Shown here: in pieces, positions 1-6,055 of the stretch
Layout: each line of letters starts with the position of its first letter
Position numbering within the stretch: position 1 is the stretch's first letter
Origin: JBJXFY01 sp046155815
GTDB taxonomy: Bacteria; Verrucomicrobiota; Verrucomicrobiia; Limisphaerales; CAIMTB01
Length of the DNA stretch: 7,607 bases
NCBI GenBank assembly: GCA_046155815.1
Contig: JBJXFY010000216.1
Coordinates: 1 to 7,607, forward strand
Direction: 5' to 3'
Program-made: the position numbers and the translations under genes
The notes under the pieces: model-generated
The model's database searches: none
What the model saw: only the letters and a program-made list of their open reading frames with translations
What the model was told of the DNA's origin: nothing

Positions 1-954
1 CTCCTGGACCATCCCGCGCCGGCGGTGCGCGCCGCCGCCTGGCCCGCGGCGGCGGCCTGCGGCGTGCCCGCAGGCACGCTGCTCGACAAGCTCGAGCCCG
101 CGCTGGCGGACGCGAATCCCGAGGTCCGCGTGGCGGTGGCGATCGCGCTGGCCTCGCTCGGATCAGCGGCCAAGCCGGCCGTCCCGGCCCTGGCCCAGCT
201 CCTTGATGCCGGGGACGAAGGCCTCCGCGCGGCGGCGGCCCGTGCTCTCGGGGGCATCGGGCCGGACGCTGGGGCGGCGGTCGAGCCGCTCGCGAACCAC
301 CTCACGGCGGCGCGGGGCGAAGAGAAGCTCGCGCTGATCGCGGCACTCGGCGCGATTGGCCCGGCGGCGAAGGATGCCGCGCCCGCGCTGGTCGAGCTCA
401 CGGCCGACAGCGACGCCGCGAATCGCGCCGCGGCGGCGGACGCGCTCGGTTCCCTAGGTGAGGCCGCGAAGGACGCGCGACCGAAGCTGCTGGCCGGGCT
501 GAAGGACTCGGACGCCGCGGTGCGGGCATCGGCCGTGCGCGCCGTCGCGCGGGTCGAACCTGGCGCGGCGGACCTGGTGCCGATCCTCACCGCGGCGCTC
601 TCTGACACCGACTCGGCCCCGCGCCACGCCGCAGCGGAGCGGCTCGGCAAGCTCGGTGAGGCCGCACGTCCGGCGCAGCCGAAGCTCTTTGCGATGCTCG
701 ACCAGCCGATCGACCGCGGGGCCGCGCTGGAAGCGCTGCGCGGGATGCAGGCGGACGACGTGCCCCGCCTCACCGCCGCGCTGGACCACCCGGACTGGAA
801 CGTCCGGGCCTTCGGCGCGGACGCGCTGGGGCAGCTTGGCAAGGCCGCGGGGCCCGCGCGCGACCGCCTCCAGAAGGCCGTGGCCGAGGATCCGCACGAG
901 GACGTGAAGCGCGCCGCGCGCCGCGCCCTCCGCCGCATCCGGGAGGCGAAGTGA
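1..954 (+). CDS. HEAT-repeat protein, C-terminal part (5' end outside window)
   Basis: The reading frame is open from base 1 and ends at TGA 952-954, giving 317 visible codons. A GTG at 25 could be called a start, but the codons before it (LLDHPAPAVR) are the first helix of another repeat, so the gene continues upstream. The visible part is almost entirely about ten alpha-helical repeats of 28-33 residues, with the pattern L..L.D.d..VR..AA.ALG.LG..A....P typical of HEAT / PBS-lyase-like arrays. Examples are the units starting LEPALADANPEVR and ALVELTADSDAANR. Such arrays are protein-binding scaffolds. In Planctomycetes and Verrucomicrobia they are often C-terminal extensions of sulfatases or cytochromes, so the missing N-terminus may carry an enzyme domain; that is inference. 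No catalytic motif, cysteine pair or membrane segment is visible here. The last residues are basic (RRALRRIREAK). It converges on the minus-strand hydrolase gene 28 bp away. Confidence 0.85.
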   Translation, partial: LLDHPAPAVRAAAWPAAAACGVPAGTLLDKLEPALADANPEVRVAVAIALASLGSAAKPAVPALAQLLDAGDEGLRAAAARALGGIGPDAGAAVEPLANHLTAARGEEKLALIAALGAIGPAAKDAAPALVELTADSDAANRAAAADALGSLGEAAKDARPKLLAGLKDSDAAVRASAVRAVARVEPGAADLVPILTAALSDTDSAPRHAAAERLGKLGEAARPAQPKLFAMLDQPIDRGAALEALRGMQADDVPRLTAALDHPDWNVRAFGADALGQLGKAAGPARDRLQKAVAEDPHEDVKRAARRALRRIREAK

Positions 955-985
955 GCGAGGGGGCCTGGGCCGCCGCTTCCGCTCA
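952..985. terminator. Possible bidirectional terminator between convergent genes
   Basis: A perfect 6-bp inverted repeat, TGAGCG (952-957) and CGCTCA (980-985), encloses a 22-base GC-rich loop. The stop codons of both convergent genes lie in its arms. There is no T-run on either side, so intrinsic termination is uncertain. Part of the symmetry follows automatically from having TGA on each strand. Confidence 0.25.
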
Positions 986-3334
986 GTACAGCAGGAAGTT
1001 ACCGCGCCGCGCCTTGAATTCCGCGAGGTCCGAGGCCCAGGACGCCTTGATCTCCGACAGGCTTTTCCCAGAGCGGATGGCCTCCAGCGTCGGCCCGTCC
1101 GTGAGCAGCGGGCGCATCTTCTCCAGGGCGAACTGTTCGGGATACAGCCGCTGGAAGGTGAGCGCGACAACGATCCCCACGTCCACCACCGGGCAGGCTT
1201 CGCGGTCGTTCAGCATCAGGTACACGCCGCCACACGGCTGATCCTTGAACGTGCTGGCGCGGGGCGTGAAGCGGATGGGTACGAAGCGCACGCCCGGCAG
1301 GCCGGCCGCATTCAGCTCGCGAGCAAGGACCACGTCGTCCGCATACGGCGCGCCCAGCAGCTCGAACGGGGTGTCCGTCCCGCGCCCCACGGACAGCGCG
1401 CTCTCCAGCAGGCCCACGCCGGGATAGAGGATGGCCTGCTTGAGGTTTCGCATGTTGGGCGAGGGATTCGTCCATGGCAGCCCTGTCTCGTCGAACCACG
1501 CGCCGCGCCGCCAGCCCTCGACGGGGATCACGGCGAGGTCGGCACCAAGCCGCCGCTCCGCGTTCACCTTCCGCGCCAGCTCGCCCACGGTCAGGCCGTG
1601 CCGCAGCGGGATGGCGTGCGCGGCAACGAAGGTGTTCGTGCCACGGTGCACCGGGCCTTCCACCGCGACACCGTTGATCGGGTTCACGCGGTCGAGCACG
1701 ACGAACTTCAGCCCCGCCGCCGCCGCGGCCTCCATCGCGAGGCTCATTGTCGAGATGTAGGTGTAGAAGCGGCAGCCGATGTCCTGGATGTCGAACACCA
1801 GCGCGTCGAGGCCGACGAGCTGCTCCGGCCGCGGCTTCCGCGTCTCGCCGTACAGGCTGAAGACGGGCAGCCCGGTCTGCTCGTCCACGCTGTCGGACAC
1901 CTTCTCGTCGAGCAGGCCGCGGATGCCGTGCTCGGGGCTGAAGAGCGCCTTCAACTCCACGTCCGGCGCGGCGTGCAGGAGGTCAATCGTCGGGTTGCGG
2001 ACGCGGTCGTGCCCGGTGTGGTTCGTGATCAGGCCGACCTTCCGCCCGCGCAGCGGCGCGAAACCCTGCGCCACCAGCACGTCAATGCCATTGCGAACGC
2101 CGCCGTGGTCCGCCGCGGCGGCGGCCTTCGCCTGCCGAGGCAGCGCGCCGGGGACGTCCGCAAAGTCGAAGCCCGCCACCGCCTGCGCCGCGAGCGTGCC
2201 GAGCCGCCGGCGCAGCACGAGGACGTTGCCGTCCTCGGTCGGATGGTTCCGGTTGGCGAGGAAGATCACGAACGTGCGCGAGAACGGGTCCGCCCACAGC
2301 GACGTGCCGGTCCAGCCCGTGTGCCCGAACGAGCCGACGGGGAACACCTCGCCGCGCGGGCCGGCATAAGGCGAGTCAATGTCCCAGCCCAGCCCGCGCC
2401 GCGCCGCCGGGAGCGAGGCGGGCGTCTGCACGGAGGTCATCAGGCGCACGAGCAGCGGGTCGAGCACGCGCTCGCCGTCGAGCGCGCCGTCGCCGAGCAT
2501 CATGCGGCTGAAGCGCGCCAGGTCCGCGGCGGTGGTGAAGAGGCCCGCGTGCCCCGCCACGCCGCCCATGCGTCTCGCCGTGGGATCATGGACCACGCCG
2601 CGCAGGTACTCGCCATCCACCAGCGTCGTCGGCGCGATGCGCGCCCGCAGCGGGGCGGGCGGGCGGAAGAGCGTGTCGCGCATCCCCAGCGGGCCGAAGA
2701 TCGTCGCGGCGCAGAACTCGTCCAGCGGCCGGCCGCTGACGCGCCGGACCAGCTCGCCCAGCAGGATGAAGTTCACGTCGCTGTAGCGGAACTGCGCATC
2801 GGGCGCGGCCGTGGGCTTCTCCGCCACCGCGAGCGCGACGCCCGCCTCGTAGCCCGACCAGTCCGGCCGCAGCGGAATGCCCGGACGCAGCCCGGAAGTG
2901 TGTGTCAGCAGATGCCGGACCGTCACGGAGTCGCGGCCCTCGCCGGTGAACCCCGGCAGGTAGGTCTTGACCGGCGCGTCCAGCAGCACACGGCCGGCAC
3001 CGACGAGCCTCATCACCGCGGGGGCCGTGGCCACGACCTTCGTGAGCGAGGCGGCGTCGAAGACCGTGTCCATCGTCATCGGCTCCGCGGCCGGGGCGAC
3101 CGCCCGACGTCCGAGGGCGCGCACGTAGGTGTTCCCGTCGCGCTCCAGCCAGAGCACGCCGCCGGGGAGTTGGTTCGAGGCCAGGGCGGCCTCCACCACG
3201 GCGTCGAGCGCCGGGAGCCGGTCGGGACTAAAGGCTTCCACCGCGCGGGCGGTGGCCGCAAGGGCGAGGAGGAGGACGAGGAGGAGATGCGCTTGCACCG
3301 CGGCGAGCATGACGTGCGGGCGTCGCCCGGCCAA
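983..3334 (-). CDS. Exported serine hydrolase (AmiE/class C beta-lactamase fold) fused to DUF1343/NamZ (GH171) exo-muramidase
   Basis: The 783-residue product has two enzyme domains. Residues 9-31 are a signal peptide (leucine-rich core, cleavage near TARA-VEA, no lipobox). Residues about 38-385 are a beta-lactamase-family (PF00144) serine hydrolase with S96-L-T-K99, Y184-S-D186 and H338-T-G340. Residues about 412-783 are DUF1343 (PF07075), with GLITNHTG (434-441), SPEHG (466-470), DIQDIGCRFYTY (515-526) and WTNPSPNM (621-628). DUF1343 is the NamZ family, which removes MurNAc from the non-reducing end of peptidoglycan fragments. In Bacillus subtilis namZ lies beside amiE, a beta-lactamase-fold MurNAc-L-alanine amidase, so this fusion probably strips peptide and MurNAc in one exported protein. 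The N-terminal half could instead be an esterase or D-Ala peptidase. The start is uncertain: TTG 3334 gives a basic n-region (GRR), while ATG 3310 gives a 775-residue form. Neither has a clear ribosome binding site. It is the second gene after the zinc-ribbon gene, 9 or 33 bp downstream. Confidence 0.9.
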   Translation of the reverse strand: MAGRRPHVMLAAVQAHLLLVLLLALAATARAVEAFSPDRLPALDAVVEAALASNQLPGGVLWLERDGNTYVRALGRRAVAPAAEPMTMDTVFDAASLTKVVATAPAVMRLVGAGRVLLDAPVKTYLPGFTGEGRDSVTVRHLLTHTSGLRPGIPLRPDWSGYEAGVALAVAEKPTAAPDAQFRYSDVNFILLGELVRRVSGRPLDEFCAATIFGPLGMRDTLFRPPAPLRARIAPTTLVDGEYLRGVVHDPTARRMGGVAGHAGLFTTAADLARFSRMMLGDGALDGERVLDPLLVRLMTSVQTPASLPAARRGLGWDIDSPYAGPRGEVFPVGSFGHTGWTGTSLWADPFSRTFVIFLANRNHPTEDGNVLVLRRRLGTLAAQAVAGFDFADVPGALPRQAKAAAAADHGGVRNGIDVLVAQGFAPLRGRKVGLITNHTGHDRVRNPTIDLLHAAPDVELKALFSPEHGIRGLLDEKVSDSVDEQTGLPVFSLYGETRKPRPEQLVGLDALVFDIQDIGCRFYTYISTMSLAMEAAAAAGLKFVVLDRVNPINGVAVEGPVHRGTNTFVAAHAIPLRHGLTVGELARKVNAERRLGADLAVIPVEGWRRGAWFDETGLPWTNPSPNMRNLKQAILYPGVGLLESALSVGRGTDTPFELLGAPYADDVVLARELNAAGLPGVRFVPIRFTPRASTFKDQPCGGVYLMLNDREACPVVDVGIVVALTFQRLYPEQFALEKMRPLLTDGPTLEAIRSGKSLSEIKASWASDLAEFKARRGNFLLY

Positions 3335-3343
3335 GGGCGCAAG

Positions 3344-3820
3344 TCAGCCCCGGTACACGATCATGACGCCGTAGTCCGTCAGCGTCGCCTTCGAGGACAG
3401 GTCCGTGTAGGTGTAGGAGATCGGGAGGATGCTGACGATGTAGTCCTTGCCGATCTTCTGGAGGAAATCACTGACCATTTCGTCGAAGTGGTCCTTGTCC
3501 ACGCTCATGCAATCCTGGCGGCGGATGGTCTTGATGCGGATCTTCTTGTCACGCTCCTCGCGGGCCACCTCGAGTGTGGCCTTGGGCCGCTGGATGAGGA
3601 TCTCGGTCGGGCCCTCCCTGAGCGGGACGCTGAAGTGCTTTCCTTCCCCCGGCTGATCGGTGGGCGGCGGGGGCTGCTGCGCGGCGGCAAGCACCCCGGG
3701 CGGGGGCGCGGGGACCTCAATTCGGGCGTTGCAGGCGGGGCAATCAATCGCCGTGCCCGCCATCGCGTGGTCCACGACGAACTCCTGGCTGCACTGGGGG
3801 CACTGAAAGGTGAAGTCCAT
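3344..3820 (-). CDS. Small protein with N-terminal zinc ribbon, unknown C-terminal domain
   Basis: The 158-residue protein starts at ATG 3820. No Shine-Dalgarno sequence is evident. Residues 7-30 form a four-cysteine zinc-ribbon-like knuckle (C7-x2-C10 and C27-x2-C30, as CPQC and CPAC), similar to the short ribbons that head many proteins of unknown function in Verrucomicrobia and Planctomycetes. A low-complexity Pro/Ala/Gln linker (about 37-58) follows. The C-terminal domain (about 62-158) looks like mixed alpha/beta: a basic, charged strand region (EVAREERDKKIRIKTIRR), a helix around 108-124 and hydrophobic strands at 127-137 and 150-157. I do not recognise that domain. There is no signal peptide, so it is probably cytoplasmic. 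It is the first gene of a likely two-gene unit, and its TGA stop (3344-3346) is in the same frame as the following hydrolase gene. A promoter-like sequence lies 28 bp upstream of the start. Confidence 0.8.
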   Translation of the reverse strand: MDFTFQCPQCSQEFVVDHAMAGTAIDCPACNARIEVPAPPPGVLAAAQQPPPPTDQPGEGKHFSVPLREGPTEILIQRPKATLEVAREERDKKIRIKTIRRQDCMSVDKDHFDEMVSDFLQKIGKDYIVSILPISYTYTDLSSKATLTDYGVMIVYRG

Positions 3821-3847
3821 GTTGCTTCGGCGGGCTGATCAGGGCGG

Positions 3848-3875
3848 AGGCTAGTGCGGGCGCGCGCCGTGACAA
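3848..3875 (-). promoter_or_regulatory. Candidate sigma-70-type promoter for the zinc-ribbon/hydrolase unit
   Basis: On the minus strand TTGTCA (3875-3870, 5 of 6 to the -35 consensus) is followed after 16 bp by TAGCCT (3853-3848, 3 of 6 to the -10 consensus). A transcript would start near 3841, leaving about 20 bases before the ATG at 3820. The weak -10 makes this tentative, but position and spacing fit. Confidence 0.4.
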
Positions 3876-3886
3876 ACCTGAAACGC

Positions 3887-3907
3887 GGCCGCCGTTCCCG
3901 GCCGGCC
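3887..3907 (-). terminator. Hairpin just after the cytochrome stop codon, possible terminator
   Basis: Two bases after the cytochrome stop (3912-3910), the minus strand can fold an 8-bp all-GC stem: GGCC, a bulged G, then GCCG, loop GGAA, then CGGC and GGCC. GCG and only three T residues (3883-3881) follow. The strong stem and GNRA-type loop fit a terminator, but the T-tract is short. Confidence 0.4.
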
Positions 3908-3909
3908 CA

Positions 3910-5865
3910 TCACGGCCCCGGCGGCTTCATCGCCGCGCCCTGCCGGAAATGCTGCCACATGGCGTCAATCGTCCTCTCCCCGTCGCCGTCGAAATCCGGC
4001 AGCGGGCTGCGTCCCTCCTCGTCGAAGTAGCGTGGCATCTTCGTGTCCGCCTGCACCGCCAGCGGGTTCTGGAGCCAGCGATGGAAGAACTCCGGGAGCA
4101 GCCGCGCACCGCTTTGCGTGAAGTTGATTCCCGGCGCCTCGAACACCGCCGTCGCCTGGAAGCTCCCGACCGCGTGGCAGGTGATGCACGCAAAGCCCCC
4201 GTCGCTCGACAGCAGCTTGCGCCCGATGGCCGCGTCCTCCTCCCGGACCGGCGGTTCCGCCGGCGTCGTGGCCGGGAAGCCGTGGTCGTGCGCCATCCCG
4301 GCTGCAAGCGGCTCCGCGTAGGCCGGGAAGGCCGGCATCCGCGCCTCCAGCCACGGGCGCGGCTTCTCCTCCACCTGGCCGGCGATGAACGCCGCCGCCC
4401 ACTCCGGCCGCAGCTTGCCGCCCAAGATTTCAAACTTCGGGAAACCCTCGAACTGGCCGTGGCACCCCCGGCAGCTCAGGAGCTCCGCGTGCCGTGCGGC
4501 GAACTCCTGCGGCACATGCCGCTCGAGCGACTTGCGGTCCGACCCGCCGAACGCCCGCAACGCCGCGCGGTCCTCCGCCGTGAAGGCGAACTCCGGCACC
4601 TTCGCATCCGCCGGGCGCGCATCGGCCACGCAGCCGCGCGTCCAGGCGCCGGCCGGCAGCTCGGCCAGCGGCTTAGCGGCCAGCTTCGTCGGCAGCGGGG
4701 CGACGTGGCAGTTGATGCAGCCGAGCGACTGCACCAATTCCCGGCCGCGCACGACGACGGCACGCTCCGGCACCGCCGCGGCTTCGCCCGCCGCGTCCGC
4801 CTGCCCGCGCAGCCACGCGGCGAGGTTCGCGACTTCCCCGGCCGACAGACTGAAGTTTGGCATCCGGATCCAGGCGAAGTGCTCCTGGGGATTCTTCAGG
4901 AAGGCCTCGAGCGCGCCCGGCGTGAACTTCGCGTTCACCTGGGCGAGCGAGATCTTCTGCCCATCCGCCGGCTGGCCCTTCTCCACATGGCAGGCGGCAC
5001 AGTGCAGCGTGGTGAACAGCTCCCGGCCCGCGTCCGCGTCGCCCTTGGCCGGCTCCGGCAGCGGCTCCTCCGTCTTGAGCGTCGCGAGGTAGGCCGCGAT
5101 GGCCCGCGCGTCGTCCGCGGCGGCGGGGCCGTGCAGCATCCTCGGCATCGGCGTGCCGGGGCGCAGGGCCTGCGGGTCGGCGATCCACGCGGCCAGCCAC
5201 GCCGCCTGCCGCCGTGCGCCGAGGCCGATGAACGTGGGCGCGTCCATCGCCAGCTCCGGCACGGCGTCCGCAAGCGACACTTTGTGGCAGTCCACGCAGC
5301 GGTGCTCAAGGAAGAGCTGCCGCCCGCGGTGCAGCGCCTCGGCGGCGGCCAGCGGCGCAAGGTCCGCCGGCGGGCGCAGCATCGTGGACGGCACCGGATG
5401 CCGCGGCGTCTCGCGGTCGCGCCAGAAGAGCCGCACCCAGCCGTCGCCGTCCGCCGGCGCGGTGAAGGTGACGACGAGCGGGTTGTCGCCCTTGTTGAAG
5501 CGCACGCGCTTCGAGACCTCCGTGCGCGCGCCGTCGCTGGTGGCGGTGAGGACGTTCGTCCCGTTCACGCTGACCTCCAGCCGGCCGCGCAGCTCGGCGT
5601 CGAACTGGTAGTCGCTCCGCAGGTCCACGCGGACCGCGCCCGACCACGTCGCCGTGACCGGGGCCGCCGGGAGGAACGGCGAGGCCGGCTGGCCGGCGGG
5701 CACGAACAGCGCCACGCGCTCCGCCCGCCGGGCGTCCTCCGCGCCGCCGGCGGCCAGCCGGAGCAGCAGCCCCGCCGGTGCTTCCGCGGCGCGGCCCGGC
5801 GGCGCGGCCAGCAGGGAGACGGCCAGCAGAAAGACAGGAAGACGGAAAAACAGGCGGCGGCTCAT
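3910..5865 (-). CDS. Exported five-haem cytochrome c with N-terminal PA14-like domain
   Basis: The 651-residue product starts at ATG 5865. The frame stays open further upstream, but that extension runs into the divergent gene, and MSRRLFFRL begins a good Sec signal peptide (cleavage near residue 26-29). Residues about 50-150 look like a PA14-type beta-sandwich (GAVRVDLRSDYQF, then RLEVSVNG), a fold often linked to carbohydrate binding. Five CXXCH haem-attachment motifs follow: C190-H194, C289-H293, C383-H387, C465-H469 and C560-H564. Likely distal Met ligands are M240 (TPMPRM), M335 (IRMPNF), M510 (ARMPAF) and M610 (TKMPRY), for haems 1, 2, 4 and 5. The third haem segment (383-464) has no Met. 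The protein should carry electrons in the periplasm. Its redox partner is not in the window, and the neighbouring genes do not identify one. Similar multi-haem proteins are common in Planctomycetes and Verrucomicrobia, where they are often simply called 'c-type cytochrome'. Confidence 0.92.
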   Translation of the reverse strand: MSRRLFFRLPVFLLAVSLLAAPPGRAAEAPAGLLLRLAAGGAEDARRAERVALFVPAGQPASPFLPAAPVTATWSGAVRVDLRSDYQFDAELRGRLEVSVNGTNVLTATSDGARTEVSKRVRFNKGDNPLVVTFTAPADGDGWVRLFWRDRETPRHPVPSTMLRPPADLAPLAAAEALHRGRQLFLEHRCVDCHKVSLADAVPELAMDAPTFIGLGARRQAAWLAAWIADPQALRPGTPMPRMLHGPAAADDARAIAAYLATLKTEEPLPEPAKGDADAGRELFTTLHCAACHVEKGQPADGQKISLAQVNAKFTPGALEAFLKNPQEHFAWIRMPNFSLSAGEVANLAAWLRGQADAAGEAAAVPERAVVVRGRELVQSLGCINCHVAPLPTKLAAKPLAELPAGAWTRGCVADARPADAKVPEFAFTAEDRAALRAFGGSDRKSLERHVPQEFAARHAELLSCRGCHGQFEGFPKFEILGGKLRPEWAAAFIAGQVEEKPRPWLEARMPAFPAYAEPLAAGMAHDHGFPATTPAEPPVREEDAAIGRKLLSSDGGFACITCHAVGSFQATAVFEAPGINFTQSGARLLPEFFHRWLQNPLAVQADTKMPRYFDEEGRSPLPDFDGDGERTIDAMWQHFRQGAAMKPPGP

Positions 5866-5930
5866 GTTCGCGGCGGCAGCATGGCGCAGGGTTCCGCGGA
5901 TTTCCTGAAAAATCTGGCGGCAGCACGCCC

Positions 5931-5991
5931 CGTGGCGGCGACGCCCCCGTCGCCGGGAGGTATCCGCGGCGCCCCGCCCCGCGGGACCGGC
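5931..5991 (+). repeat. Dispersed palindromic repeat, intergenic copy (copy A)
   Basis: This 61-base segment matches 6443-6502 at about 54 of 61 aligned positions. The first 24 bases (5931-5954) are identical. They contain the hairpin GGCGACG-CCCC-CGTCGCC (5937-5954), with a 7-bp stem and 4-base loop. A second shared block is CCGCGGCGCCCCGCC (5964-5978). It lies in the 190-bp gap between the divergent cytochrome and SLBB genes, upstream of the promoter-like region of the latter. Confidence 0.8.
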
Positions 5992-6017
5992 GGCCCGCCG
6001 GAAAACTTTGCAAAACC

Positions 6018-6047
6018 ATGACAACTCCCCCGCCTTGGCGCGATAAA
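6018..6047 (+). promoter_or_regulatory. Candidate promoter of the TPR-SLBB gene
   Basis: ATGACA (6018-6023, 5 of 6 to -35) is followed after 18 bp by GATAAA (6042-6047, 4 of 6 to -10). It sits in the only AT-richer patch of the intergenic region (about 6001-6047). Transcription would begin near 6053-6056, at or just before the GTG start, so the mRNA could be leaderless or nearly so. Confidence 0.4.
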
Positions 6048-6055
6048 CCGGGCGC

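Noticed and set aside
3311..3346. Stop-codon read-through joining the zinc-ribbon protein to the hydrolase (same frame, TGA followed by C)
   Set aside because: UGA-C is a leaky context, but the fusion would place a signal peptide in the middle of the protein. Independent starts at TTG 3334 or ATG 3310 explain the layout more simply.
1598..3838. A 746-codon open frame on the plus strand opposite the hydrolase-NamZ gene
   Set aside because: It is antisense to a gene with clear catalytic motifs, its product is Arg/His/Gln-rich without domains, and long antisense frames are expected at this GC content.
3956..3994. EF-hand-like calcium loop in the cytochrome (DFDGDGE near residue 624)
   Set aside because: The residue expected at position 12 of the loop is Ala, not Glu or Asp. 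The stretch matches the D/G-rich turn before the last helix seen in related cytochromes.
3949..6021. A 690-codon open frame on the plus strand opposite the cytochrome
   Set aside because: The opposite strand has five CXXCH motifs and a signal peptide. This frame is Arg-rich, has no recognisable domain, and is a GC-driven shadow.
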